A stretch of DNA of 48,746 nt, taken from positions 1-48,746 of the forward strand of contig QXWO01000047.1 in assembly GCA_009911035.1 (NCBI GenBank), written 5' to 3'. A model generated the notes under the pieces. It saw nothing but the letters and a program-made list of their open reading frames with translations, ran no database searches and was not told where the DNA came from. Positions 41,601 through 48,746 of the stretch are shown here, piece by piece. The stretch is from Lachnospiraceae bacterium. Its GTDB lineage: Bacteria; Bacillota; Clostridia; Lachnospirales; Lachnospiraceae. A program made the translations under genes and the position numbers. The first letter of the stretch is position 1. Each line of letters opens with the position of its first letter.

Positions 41601-43540
41601 CATTTCTCCACACGCAGCCTTGCGGTAATGGTACGGTTATTCAGGATATAGCTGTAAGTCTGTCCGTTGGAGGAAACAAAGACCGTAAAATCCGGGATAA
41701 ATGCCTTCCCTTCCTCGCCGGAAACCTGATGCACCGTGTAATGTCCGTAGGGGAGCATTTTGGAGGAAGCGAAGCCGTCCCCGTCCGTGGTGAGCAGGTC
41801 ACGCTCGCTTTCCTTCGCTGCGTCATAGCTGCCAGCCGCTTTCAGATAGACCTCAAAAACTGCGCCGGCCTCCGGGCGCTCAATGACGCCCTCATTGGGC
41901 TCGTCCGTATTTTCATCCCCGGACACATCCGGGTCCAGGTCCTCCGTATGCTTCACAAGCTGGATGTTTCCGTAAATGACCGTTTCCGTGACCTGGTTCT
42001 CGGTGGTGTTCAGCTCCACTTCATAAAGCGTGGGGGAAGCGCCCACCTCATAGACCGTATCGTTTAAGAGGTAGCCGGTGCTCGGCTCGATCTCCCGCAC
42101 GGTCCAGTTATCGCCGCAGACATAGTACCGGGTCATAAAGCTGCCGTCCGGCCCGGTAGTGTAGGTGTCTACCAGCTCGCCGTTGCTATAAATCCCGTAA
42201 ACTGCCCCTGCAAGGGTGGCGTCGCCCTGGGCGGCGCCGGTATCTGCGTCACTCTTTACCACATGGGCACGGAATTTTTTCAGGATATTGCTGAAATGCA
42301 CCGTGGCGGTCTGGCCGCTTTCAATGGTGACATACTGCGCGGAAGGGGTCACATAGCGGTCCACCGGCAGCTCCTTCACCAGATAGGTGCCGGGCAGCAG
42401 CTTTTCCTTGATCTGCCCGTTTTCCCCGGTAGTGACGGTTTCATCCACCTTGTTCCCCAGGATGTCCGTGCCGGAGATTTGGAAAGGAATCCCGGACACA
42501 ATGCCGTCCTCGCTGGTCTTGACAATCTTTGCGGTGCCGTAGGTCTCGGTCTTGATCTTTACAAAGAAGGAGACCGGGTCGCTGGCGCCGGTCATCATGG
42601 TCTGGTAACCCGGCCTCCCCCAGATCAGCATGTCGTTAGCAACCGGAATATCCTTTCGGAATTCAAAGGTGACAGGGTCCATGATCATGTTCTTGCTGGT
42701 GAACGTGTACTTGTTCCCGCTCCTTGTGGCGGAAACGCCGCTGCCTTTCAGGGTCTCCAGATCGATTTTCAGGTTATTGGTGTCCGTGACGGTCAGGGTA
42801 TAGACTTTTTTCTCCGTGTCCCATTTCAGCTCCAGCTCCGGGGCTTCACTTTTCTTCGTGGAAGTAAAGGAGGGGACCGTGGAATGGGAGGCGACCTGTG
42901 AAAGAATCCAGTTGTAGGCTTTTTCCGCAGGACGTCCGGCAATCACGCTGAAATACTGGTCTGCATTTGCCTGGCCGTTCCCATGCCGGCTGTAAGGGTC
43001 GCTGCGGAGCTGCTGCTGGTATTCCCAGAGGATGATCTGCGTCGCCATTTTATAATCATCCTCGTTAATGCCGGACACAGGGAGGGAAGCGCCGGGTTTC
43101 CAGCCGTAGATCGCCGTCAGGGTAATGCCCCGGCGTGCTTCTGCCGGAAGGAGGTTCAAGTAATTGCTGTTCGTGCCGCTTTCCGATGTATAGGTATTGT
43201 CAGAAGTGTTATAGGCAATGCCGCTCTCCACACAATAGACCTGCTGGCTGCTCCCGTCCGAAGCTGTCAGCATATAATGCCGGTAAGCGTTGCCCCCGGG
43301 ACTGCTGCGCACATCCATCGTTCCATCAGAATTGTAGACAAGGTAGGTGTAAGGCGCCGGCGCATAATAATGCTGCCCGTCAGACCCCACATATTGATCG
43401 CCCAGCCAGGAGCTTGCTTTCTGTCCCGGCGAAAACGCAAACGCCTGAGTAGGGATCAGCCCAAAGACGCATACTGCGCAGAGAAGAAATGCCAGCAGCC
43501 GCTTTAGGCCGCTACGGTGATGGATTGTTGTTTTCTCCAT
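38618..43540 (-). CDS. Thioester adhesin with Cna-B repeats fused to class B sortase
   Basis: 1640 residues in one unbroken frame. A signal peptide (1-36, ending QAFAF) leads to a thioester domain with Cys103 (QVYCVESG) and Gln168 (ATQIILWEYQQ), able to form a Cys-Gln bond that reacts with host or partner surfaces. About nine SpaA/Cna-B-type beta domains follow (320-1300), most closing with a Glu-bearing strand (YLVKELP, YRLEERQAPEG, YFVKESKAPEG). A Pro/Thr-rich stalk then reaches the sorting signal VPQTG (1336-1340), with a membrane helix and KKGKHGR. A second helix (AAGIAVLSLCGLLALGSGFLIV, ~1381-1402) leads to a class B sortase: His1523 (IIYGHN), Cys1621 (TLSTC), Arg1628. Usually adhesin and sortase are neighbouring genes; here no stop or start separates them. 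Confidence 0.9.
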   Translation of the reverse strand: MEKTTIHHRSGLKRLLAFLLCAVCVFGLIPTQAFAFSPGQKASSWLGDQYVGSDGQHYYAPAPYTYLVYNSDGTMDVRSSPGGNAYRHYMLTASDGSSQQVYCVESGIAYNTSDNTYTSESGTNSNYLNLLPAEARRGITLTAIYGWKPGASLPVSGINEDDYKMATQIILWEYQQQLRSDPYSRHGNGQANADQYFSVIAGRPAEKAYNWILSQVASHSTVPSFTSTKKSEAPELELKWDTEKKVYTLTVTDTNNLKIDLETLKGSGVSATRSGNKYTFTSKNMIMDPVTFEFRKDIPVANDMLIWGRPGYQTMMTGASDPVSFFVKIKTETYGTAKIVKTSEDGIVSGIPFQISGTDILGNKVDETVTTGENGQIKEKLLPGTYLVKELPVDRYVTPSAQYVTIESGQTATVHFSNILKKFRAHVVKSDADTGAAQGDATLAGAVYGIYSNGELVDTYTTGPDGSFMTRYYVCGDNWTVREIEPSTGYLLNDTVYEVGASPTLYEVELNTTENQVTETVIYGNIQLVKHTEDLDPDVSGDENTDEPNEGVIERPEAGAVFEVYLKAAGSYDAAKESERDLLTTDGDGFASSKMLPYGHYTVHQVSGEEGKAFIPDFTVFVSSNGQTYSYILNNRTITARLRVEKCDAETGNIIPMTGTGFQIRDLSTGELVTQEIYYPNPETLDTFYVSDEGWLMLPEPLHTGDYELYEVAAPYGYVLSSEPVPFTIDGSESVVTVTQHNMPQKGQLTITKTGEVFASVQENGGLYQPVYEVMGLPGAVYDVIADEDIYTGDGTLRAAKDAVVETLTTGEDGTAQSGLLYLGRYRLEERQAPEGMVLNTQPEYAELTYAGETVEVTHAAAGLYDERQKVAVSLSKALETDELFGLGMNEEYKDISFGLYASADLTALDGSVIPAGGLLEVVSIDPNEAGGYGASFASDLPFGSYYVKERTTNSAYILPDTEYPVVFEYAGQEAALVQVLVNEGGAVPNDLLRGRVDGVKTGENPDGGEDVKLAGAVMGLFKPDTEEFTGENALLTVTTGEDGSFVFENIPYGHWIVKEISSPALYTVSPEQHHIYIGVDGQSIKIKVENTLIRGSVQVMKTEAVDEPSSVEKKDKDNNTFLRFLSGAVFDLYEDANGNKEFDSEDTKIGTLKESDAGYHTAENLLAKGYFVKESKAPEGYQMDENAYYFEITEDGQVAVVENSEAGCGFTNEAYRGNLKITKDSSDGRKDGFAFEVKNADGSYCETFTSPKSGVIEVKGLRVGIYTVTEISNRASRDYIIPDAATVEVKADETAMVQFFNEKPEKPETPDSPDNPKTPSNPSTPSTPSNPGKAVPQTGDDNFIFLYGGLLALSVIGGGLSAAAYFKKGKHGRNTARTKAAGIAVLSLCGLLALGSGFLIVRDLSQYAESAGTYDGLAEHVEVPEQAGEPEEPGAEEETGREDSSAVLPVVDFEALRENGPDIIGWLSLPDTAINYPVTQTDNNEYYLHHLYDGTYNKVGCLFADYENQADFSDRNTIIYGHNMRDGSMFAALNEYGGQGYYDGHPQMYLVTPDGGYVMEVFSAFEAKPAESGSDTSPWRLNWKDDGAYTTWLSEMAGRSVIETDVTVTSSDKVLTLSTCTPGGKSRFIVIGKLAAVND

Positions 43541-43578
43541 GTAATATCCTCGCTTTCTTAAAATAGTAAAGGACAGCT

Positions 43579-44760
43579 TTATTCGCTGTCCCTGTCGTCA
43601 AAATCGTCCTCGGAGAGAAATTCCGTCTCGCCGTAAGCCTCATCCGGGTCAAAGCCTTCGCCGTACCCGTCATCCTCGAAATCTTCGTCATCCTCTGCCT
43701 GTTGTTTCGGACGGACGATCTTCACATAATAGCCAACGCCTCCTGCTGCAAGCAGGGCAATGATAATAAAAATGATCGTGCCGGCGCTGCCCTTGTCTTT
43801 TTTTGGCTGCTCGGCCTGCGCGGGTTCCTCCGTTTCCGCAGGTTTTTCCTTCCCGGCACAGCCTTTCAGGTCATTCTTGCAGACCGGGCAGGCGGTATCA
43901 ACTTCCCCGGCTGCGCATTTCTCCGTACAGGTGCAGACATCCTCTGCCGGGATCGCACTCATGGTGTCCTCGCTCTTTTCCGCCAGCGCCATCAGGTCAG
44001 CCTCGGTAACGCCGTTCAGGAAGTAGACGTTGTTGCCGTCCCGCTTTCCGTCAATAATCAGATAGAACACATTCCCGTCCTCGGAGGTGATGGTGTAAAA
44101 CTGTTTATCCCCATCTTCCCCGGTGGCCGTATCTAACACCGTGCCGGTGCCCTCCGGGGTAAACGCGCCGTCCGGGATAGCGGAAGCGGATTCCGTTTCC
44201 TCCTGGGAATCGGGGCTGCCGCCGTTTGTGCCGGAGGCTGTATTACCGCCGCCATTGGCGCCCGTATTCGTACCTGTATTAGAACCGTTCCCGGAATTGC
44301 TGTTCCCGGCATTGCTGTTTGTGCTGCCAGGGGAAGCAGCCTGGGCCTGCACAGGTTTTGCCGCCGTGCCGCCCTGGTTCTGCTGTGTTGCAGCCGCAGG
44401 TTTTTCCGTGGGCGCCGGTTCCTCATAATAGGGATTCTCAAACTTCACGGTCTTTGAGCGGTTCCCGGCATAGTCCTGGGCGTACACGCTTACCTGCTTT
44501 TCCGTGCCGGCATAATCCTTTAAGGTGACGGAAGCCGCCCCATTGGTTAGGGAATTGATACGGTTCCCGTCCACAAAGACCGCCTCCACGCCGGAATTAT
44601 CGTCGCTGCTTTCTATTTTCAGCGTGTCGCCGTCCAGGGAAGCCGTAAGTTCGGGCGGCGTGGTATCTTTGTCCCCGGCTGCATAAGCCGTCAGGGGCAA
44701 AGATATGGCGCTTATGACAAGCATAAGCGCCAGTAGCAGAGAGATTTTTTTAGTCCTCAT
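43579..44760 (-). CDS. DUF4366 protein, cell-surface, membrane-anchored
   Basis: 393 residues from the ATG at 44760, behind AGGAGGATAAGA. Signal peptide MRTKKISLLLALMLVISA...AYA, then an Ig-like domain (DTTPPELTASLDGDTLKIESSDDNSGVEAVFVDG). A low-complexity Ser/Asn/Gly stretch covers about 150-195. The DUF4366 core follows (DKQFYTITSEDGNVFYLIIDGKRDGNNVYFLNGVTEADLMALAE). A Cys-rich patch (CTCTEKCAAGEVDTACPVCKNDLKGC) precedes the membrane helix TIIFIIIALLAAGGVGYYV, and the tail is very acidic. It is a standard component of Tn1549-type transfer regions with no known biochemical role, probably in the mating channel at the cell surface. It overlaps the DUF4315 gene by 11 bases. Confidence 0.85.
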   Translation of the reverse strand: MRTKKISLLLALMLVISAISLPLTAYAAGDKDTTPPELTASLDGDTLKIESSDDNSGVEAVFVDGNRINSLTNGAASVTLKDYAGTEKQVSVYAQDYAGNRSKTVKFENPYYEEPAPTEKPAAATQQNQGGTAAKPVQAQAASPGSTNSNAGNSNSGNGSNTGTNTGANGGGNTASGTNGGSPDSQEETESASAIPDGAFTPEGTGTVLDTATGEDGDKQFYTITSEDGNVFYLIIDGKRDGNNVYFLNGVTEADLMALAEKSEDTMSAIPAEDVCTCTEKCAAGEVDTACPVCKNDLKGCAGKEKPAETEEPAQAEQPKKDKGSAGTIIFIIIALLAAGGVGYYVKIVRPKQQAEDDEDFEDDGYGEGFDPDEAYGETEFLSEDDFDDRDSE

Positions 44761-44995
44761 TCTTATCCTCCTGTTTCTGCAGCGGGCCATCCCCGGACGG
44801 GGCGGACTGCTGCGATTTCAGAAATTCGGCCAGCTGCTGGGGTGTCAGATGGAAGCTGCGGGCAATCGCCACATAATCGGTATTCTCCAGCTCCGTTTTC
44901 TGCTTTTCCAGGTCGCGGAGCTTGGCCTGCATCTCCGCAATCTTTGTTTTTGTCTTGTCGATCTCTTTCTCCAGTTTCTCAATCTTAGGGTTCAA
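44750..44995 (-). CDS. DUF4315 protein
   Basis: 81 residues starting at TTG 44995, 7 bases after GGAGG. The first 40 residues are a coiled coil (PKIEKLEKEIDKTKTKIAEMQAKLRDLEKQKTELE). Then comes the short conserved helix pair YVAIARSFHLTPQQLAEFLKSQ typical of DUF4315. This small cytoplasmic protein always stands next to DUF4366 genes in Clostridiales ICEs. The function is unknown; the coiled coil points to oligomer formation. Confidence 0.85.
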   Translation of the reverse strand: MNPKIEKLEKEIDKTKTKIAEMQAKLRDLEKQKTELENTDYVAIARSFHLTPQQLAEFLKSQQSAPSGDGPLQKQEDKNED

Positions 44996-45025
44996 TTTAT
45001 TACCTCCAATCTGTCTTTTTGCAAA

Positions 45026-45297
45026 ACAGTTTGATAATAATAAGCTCCATAATTACAATTAAGTTTGATAATTTACTCCAAAACTTAATATCACGAAGCC
45101 ATGTTGCAGAAAAACAAAGAAGCAAAATAAGAACCATGCTCCTTTAAGTGCCACGAAATCTCCGTTTTTATCAACTTTAATTGTCATTTTCTTTGAGTTT
45201 TATCAATCATAATTGTTAATTCCTTTGTGAAGCCGTTTTTATCAAACAAAGTTGTAAATTATCAATCTTTATTGCAAAATTATCAAACTTAATTGTC
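45026..45297. repeat. Iteron-like TTATCAA repeats with 20-bp inverted repeat
   Basis: Five direct copies of TTATCAAnnnTnATTGT start at 45168, 45200, 45239, 45259 and 45280 (spacings 32, 39, 20 and 21). Inverted copies lie at 45026-45045 and 45055-45074. ACAATTAAGTTTGATAATTT (45055-45074) is the exact reverse complement of 45277-45296. The 318-bp gap is AT-rich and holds no gene. It could be a control region for the surface/transfer genes or a replication origin. Confidence 0.75.
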
Positions 45298-45313
45298 ACT
45301 GGACACCAATCTG

Positions 45314-48262
45314 TCAGGGCAGACGCCCGAATGTATAAAAATGCTGCTGCCAGTAGCTTGTGTTGATATTTGCGTAGGAGATCGGGTCCCCGCAGTGGAT
45401 CATCATCCCGTTGCCCACATAGATTCCCACATGGCTTGCGCCGCTGGTATTGTAGGTGCCCTGGAAGAATATCAGGTCGCCGGGCCTTGCATCCGCGCTT
45501 GATACAGGCGTGCACACGCCTAAAAGCCCGTCTGCGGTAAGCCGTCCGAAGTTCCAGCCCACGCCGCAATGGTTGACTACCCAGGAAACATAGCCGGAAC
45601 AGTCAAAGGAAGTGGAAGGGCTTGCGCCTCCCCATACATACGGATAGCCTAAATACTTTTCGGCCTCCGCGAGCATGGCGGCAAATTTTTCATCTGCAAG
45701 GGCCTCCGGCGGGACGTCATAGTCAAAATAGTTCCCTCCGCCGCCTGCGCCTGCCTCCGGTAAATGCCGCTCGCTGGTATCGCCGGTATCGGCAAAATAC
45801 AACGGGTTCATATACTGGCCGTCAACCAGCACCTCCAGGTGCAGGTGCGGCCCGGTGGAATTTCCGGTGCTGCCGACCTTCGCGATCACATCCCCGGCCT
45901 TTACCTCCTGTCCGGCAGATACAAAAATCTGTGAACAGTGGCCGTATTTGGTGGTAAGGGAGCGCCCCTCATAAGCCTCGCCCTCAATGGCAACGCACAG
46001 GCCGTATCCGCCGGCTTCACCGGCCAGCGTGACCGTGCCGTCATGCCCGGCTAAAATCTCCGTGCCCTGGGGCATCCCGATGTCAACGCCGGTATGGTAG
46101 TTCTTTCCCCCGCTGATCGGGTGTACCCGGTAGCCGTAGTAGCTGGTGACATAGGGCAGCCAGTTCGTGCCAAATACATTTTTCACATACTGCCGGTTGC
46201 CTTTGGTCTGCAACAGAATCTCGCAGATTTCCTTCTGGTCTGGGTTCATGCGTGAAACAACCAGGTTTTCAAGCGGCGTAGAAGTAAGCGTTACATTCAG
46301 GATGTGCCACTCATAAGGCACTTCTTCCTCTGTTTCCTCGCCGGTCTCCGGGTCAACGCTGGTTTCTGTCCGGTAGCGGGTTTCCGTTTCTTCTGAAAAA
46401 GACAGGGAATACTGCCCGTTAAACAGCTCCCGGAGGACACCCTCGATCTGCGCATAGGTAAAATTCTGATAGGCAGAAGTGAGGTACCCCATTAAGACAT
46501 AGGGATCATGCTCAATGGGGCCGATATTATAGCGGTACTCGTCATAGCCGGGCCGGTCCGATTCCACACGGTTAATCTGCATCTGCAGGTCCGTTTCCCA
46601 CTCGGTATAAGCAAGCTCCGCATTGTTGATGTCCGCATCGTCCGCCAGATAGGTAGAGGCTGCAAGGCTGCCCAGCCCTCCGGCCCCCAGGTTGGAAAAG
46701 GAAGAAATCAGGGACGCGATCAGGAAAAATACCAAAAGGAGCAGGAGCACGATCCCGCATATGACCGGGTGGCGCCTGACGGCATGGACCACGCCGGCAG
46801 CGATCTTTTCCGTGGTAACGGCGGTGTTCTTTGCACGCTTTCCCGCTTTTTTCGCTTCTCTGGCTGCTTTGGCATACTGGCGTTTTATCTTTTGTTTCTG
46901 CCACATCCGGGCAAGAAGGTTTTTCTTCAGTTCCGGGCTGTCATGCAGGGTCTGCCGGTAGGCAAGCCGGGCATTGGCCCTGGCTGATCTCTGCTGTAAT
47001 TTTGCCACCCTGCGGTACGGCGCCGTCTTATGCCTGTGATATGCCATACGCAGCCCCGATTCGCTTACAAGCTCGGTGCGGTGGGCCGCTTTAATGCCGA
47101 CATTTTCATTCTCTGCCTGGTAAATCTTTTTATGGGCGTAACCCACCGCCATATTTGCGCCGGCCTTTACCGGGCGCATCGGAACGGGACCCTTGACATG
47201 GGCCCGCTGGGATTTCACCTCCTTTTCAAATTTCAGGCGCTTTTTGGCCTTGCCCGTATCGGGATCAGAAGATGTTTCCATCCGCAACTTACGGCGGGCA
47301 GGAAGGCGGTTTTCCGCCTGTTCCAGTTTTTCCGCTGTCCGTTCTGCCTTCCGTCGGGCTTTCGTGAGCTTCTTATCCGCTGTTTCCGGTGGGAGTTCGT
47401 CAGCGGTAAATTCCAGCTTGGAAGGCCGTTTTGGTTCTCCTTCGGCTGCCTCCGGCGGTTTCTCCTGAGGTTCCCCGGCTTTTGCCGCCTCCTGAAAGCG
47501 CTGTTGGTATTTATTACCATGCTGCCGTGTCCGGTTCCAGTGTCCTGCCTGGCCGGATTTTTCTTCCCCTTTCTGTGCCCCGGCTCCTTCCTGAAATAGT
47601 TTCCCATACCGGGAATCCGTACCTTTCGGACCGTGTTCTGCAAAAGCTGTCTGTCCGGGATTTTCCTGGCCGGAATCCGCCTGCCTGGGTTCTTCCTGCC
47701 TGAAATTCTGGTAAGCGGCATTGCGCCTCCCTGGGCTCTCCTGGCTGGAATCCGCCCGCCTGGGTTCTTCCTGCCTGAAATTCTGGTAAGCGACATTGCG
47801 CCTCCCTGGGCTCTCCTGGCTGAAATCTGCTTGTCTGGGTTCTTCCTGCTTGAAATTCTGGTAAGCGGCATTGCGCCTCCCTGGGCTCCCCTGGCTGAAA
47901 TCCTCCTGCCTGGAATCCCTGTAAGCAGCATTGCCCTGTCCTTGGCTGCCCCGCCTGGTTTCTGGCACATATGGTTCTGATCCAGTTGGTTCCTGTCCGG
48001 GAAAAACCTGGGTAGGGGAATCCTGTGCTGCCGTATCACTGTTTTCGCAACCGGCAAATATATCTGATCCATAAGTTTCCGTCTGCACCGGCGCCGCCTG
48101 CCTGCGGTTCCTTGAAGTGCCGGAAGAAGGGGCGTCCCTTGCCCGGCGCAGGTCATAATCCGGCTCTCCCTGCCGGGCCGCCATGCGGTCCTCCCCGTGG
48201 GAATCCCGCGCCGGCATCCGGGCATCTTTCTGTTTCCTCTGAAAATTCCTGTCACGCGCCAT
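45314..48262 (-). CDS. Bifunctional cell-wall hydrolase (M23 plus NlpC/P60), ICE type
   Basis: 982 residues from the ATG at 48262, behind GGAGGTGAGGGCA. Residues 1-290 are low-complexity and hydrophilic with three 25-residue repeats. A basic region follows (about 290-490), then one membrane helix (VICGIVLLLLLVFFLIASLISSF). The outside part has an M23 metallopeptidase domain with YHTGVDIGMPQGTEILAGHDG and HLHLEVLVDG, and a C-terminal NlpC/P60 domain with FDCSGYVSWVV (catalytic Cys), SHVGIYVGNG (His) and MIHCGDP. M23 enzymes cut peptide cross-bridges and NlpC/P60 enzymes cut stem peptides. The protein probably opens the wall for the mating channel, like Tn916 Orf14 and the CD1107/CD1108-type proteins. 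It is encoded next to the VirB4-like ATPase. Confidence 0.88.
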   Translation of the reverse strand: MARDRNFQRKQKDARMPARDSHGEDRMAARQGEPDYDLRRARDAPSSGTSRNRRQAAPVQTETYGSDIFAGCENSDTAAQDSPTQVFPGQEPTGSEPYVPETRRGSQGQGNAAYRDSRQEDFSQGSPGRRNAAYQNFKQEEPRQADFSQESPGRRNVAYQNFRQEEPRRADSSQESPGRRNAAYQNFRQEEPRQADSGQENPGQTAFAEHGPKGTDSRYGKLFQEGAGAQKGEEKSGQAGHWNRTRQHGNKYQQRFQEAAKAGEPQEKPPEAAEGEPKRPSKLEFTADELPPETADKKLTKARRKAERTAEKLEQAENRLPARRKLRMETSSDPDTGKAKKRLKFEKEVKSQRAHVKGPVPMRPVKAGANMAVGYAHKKIYQAENENVGIKAAHRTELVSESGLRMAYHRHKTAPYRRVAKLQQRSARANARLAYRQTLHDSPELKKNLLARMWQKQKIKRQYAKAAREAKKAGKRAKNTAVTTEKIAAGVVHAVRRHPVICGIVLLLLLVFFLIASLISSFSNLGAGGLGSLAASTYLADDADINNAELAYTEWETDLQMQINRVESDRPGYDEYRYNIGPIEHDPYVLMGYLTSAYQNFTYAQIEGVLRELFNGQYSLSFSEETETRYRTETSVDPETGEETEEEVPYEWHILNVTLTSTPLENLVVSRMNPDQKEICEILLQTKGNRQYVKNVFGTNWLPYVTSYYGYRVHPISGGKNYHTGVDIGMPQGTEILAGHDGTVTLAGEAGGYGLCVAIEGEAYEGRSLTTKYGHCSQIFVSAGQEVKAGDVIAKVGSTGNSTGPHLHLEVLVDGQYMNPLYFADTGDTSERHLPEAGAGGGGNYFDYDVPPEALADEKFAAMLAEAEKYLGYPYVWGGASPSTSFDCSGYVSWVVNHCGVGWNFGRLTADGLLGVCTPVSSADARPGDLIFFQGTYNTSGASHVGIYVGNGMMIHCGDPISYANINTSYWQQHFYTFGRLP
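47676..47900. repeat. Three 75-bp tandem repeats in hydrolase gene
   Basis: Copies of about 75 bp (25 residues; core AAYQNFRQEEPRQADSSQES) are spaced exactly 75 bp apart (TGAAATTCTGG at 47701, 47776 and 47851). A degenerate fourth copy follows. They encode part of the disordered cytoplasmic N-terminus, and copy number is likely to vary between strains. Confidence 0.8.
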
Positions 48263-48302
48263 TGCCCTCACCTCCAATCGCTTTCAGGGTATTTTTGTTT
48301 CC

Positions 48303-48746
48303 TCATGCCTTCGTCCCCGCCACTTCATCAGGCCGTGTTGTAAGTACGCTGTACAGCAGGGTATCCTTCGGAAAATGATCGACAAAGGGGATAATCACAT
48401 TCCCGAAGAACAGAAGCCCCTCGCCGGGGCCGGAATGGGTCACATAGGAAAGCTGGTGCGGGGAAATCCCCAGCTGCTTCGCCAGAATCTGCCGGTCCCC
48501 CTGGGCCTGGTTCAGCATGTAGATAAAATCCGAGTTCTCAAAGATATTCTCGATCTCACGGGAGGCCAGCAGGTCCTTCACGTTCTGCGTCAGGCCGCTC
48601 GGTATGCCGCCCCATTTCCTGAACCGTTTCCAGATTTCCACGCTGAAACTTCCGGTCTGTCCTTTCAAAAGGAATAGCGATAGGTAATCCTTTGATGTTA
48701 TCTCCGGATTTTCCCCCGCTCTAAACCGGACATGAACCCTTTCGAT
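48303..48746 (-). CDS. VirB4-like conjugation ATPase, C-terminal part (cut by window edge)
   Basis: The frame is open to the window edge, leaving 147 residues of the C-terminal end. SFSVEIWKRFRKWGGIPSGLTQNVKDLLASREIENIFENSDFIYMLNQAQGDRQILAKQLGISPHQLSYVTHSGPGEGLLFFGNVIIPFVDHFPKD is the well-conserved end of VirB4/TraE-type ATPases in Clostridiales ICEs (CD1110-like). These drive substrate or pilus assembly at the inner face of the membrane. Just upstream, where a Walker B DEFH/DEMH sequence is expected, the frame reads YLSLFLLKGQ. This may mean a sequence error near the edge, a frameshift or decay. It is followed by the cell-wall hydrolase gene on the same strand. Confidence 0.85.
   Translation of the reverse strand: MERVHVRFRAGENPEITSKDYLSLFLLKGQTGSFSVEIWKRFRKWGGIPSGLTQNVKDLLASREIENIFENSDFIYMLNQAQGDRQILAKQLGISPHQLSYVTHSGPGEGLLFFGNVIIPFVDHFPKDTLLYSVLTTRPDEVAGTKA

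Larger units (their letters stand above)
1259..48746. mobile_element. Integrative conjugative element, Tn1549-like family, left part (right end outside window)
   Basis: From the break in the integrase fragment rightwards the gene set is that of a Clostridiales ICE: serine recombinases at the end, relaxase and MobC, topoisomerase, Cys-rich VLP protein, DUF3849/4315/4316/4366 proteins, cell-wall hydrolase and VirB4-like ATPase. Nearly all genes run on the minus strand. The left junction is inferred from where integrase homology stops (about 1258); the right end and direct repeats are not visible. An ABC/two-component and cat cargo region and a nested mobilisable element lie inside it. Confidence 0.75.

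Noticed and set aside
45026-45297. CRISPR array
   Set aside because: The repeats are short, degenerate, occur in both orientations and have spacings of 20 to 39 bp; there are no uniform spacers or cas genes.
47676-47900. CRISPR-like 75-bp repeats
   Set aside because: They are in frame, code for a repeated peptide and have no spacers.
47233-48255. 340-residue minus-strand frame with Arg/Gly repeats
   Set aside because: An out-of-frame reading of the 75-bp tandem repeats in the hydrolase gene; no separate start signal.
1-48746. tRNA or rRNA genes
   Set aside because: No tRNA cloverleaf or rRNA core motif was noticed in intergenic stretches; none can be supported by eye.

Overview
The window is low-to-mid GC Bacillota DNA, most probably from a gut Lachnospiraceae/Clostridiales genome. 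This rests on strong AGGAGG ribosome-binding sites and on the presence of DUF3849, DUF4315, DUF4316, DUF4366, CD1845-like and Cys-rich VLP proteins, the usual companions of Tn1549-like integrative conjugative elements (ICEs). The window starts inside one gene and ends inside another, so it is an internal slice, and almost everything in it is mobile DNA.

Layout. (1) 1-1258: the tail of a plus-strand large serine recombinase from another element, then a short piece of a Tn916-type tyrosine integrase that is cut on both sides. (2) 1259-7545: left end of the main ICE, with three tandem large serine recombinases, a DUF6870-like protein, a 560-bp stretch without a clear gene, and a short sigma-like factor. 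(3) 8013-20790: cargo. A stand-alone winged-helix protein, a double-receiver protein, three paralogous FtsX-type ABC permeases with one ATPase, a histidine kinase with an intramembrane-type sensor and its OmpR-type regulator form one module. Four promoters in it share the same operator. A chloramphenicol acetyltransferase and an NTF2-like protein sit inside the module. (4) 20915-28971: mobilisation block, with a palindrome cluster, relaxase, DUF3849, CD1845-like membrane protein, MobC, four ICE-specific proteins with look-alike basic tails, Cys-rich VLP protein and a topoisomerase III.

(5) About 29043-35404: a nested Tn4451-like integrative mobilisable element (IME) sits in the topoisomerase gene. 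It has its own TndX/TnpX-like recombinase, a 57-residue small protein, a MobA/MobL relaxase, an oriT-like hairpin region, and cargo of an SdpI-family protein, a membrane protein and a SnoaL-like protein. The topoisomerase 5' end is not found on its far side. (6) 35405-38551: ICE accessory genes for a SLOG protein, a divergent XRE regulator, dUTPase, a ThyX-like protein and two unknown proteins. (7) 38618-48746: surface and conjugation genes. These are a 1640-residue thioester adhesin fused in frame to its own class B sortase, DUF4366 and DUF4315 proteins, an iteron-like repeat region, a bifunctional M23 plus NlpC/P60 cell-wall hydrolase, and the end of a VirB4-like ATPase.

How it fits together (inference). 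The serine recombinases excise and integrate the ICE, and the relaxase and MobC process its DNA. The VirB4-like ATPase, hydrolase and DUF4366/4315 proteins belong to the transfer channel, and the adhesin-sortase may hold mating cells together. The ABC/two-component module looks like an autoregulated envelope-stress or peptide-resistance system. All names come from sequence reading alone; no database search was run.
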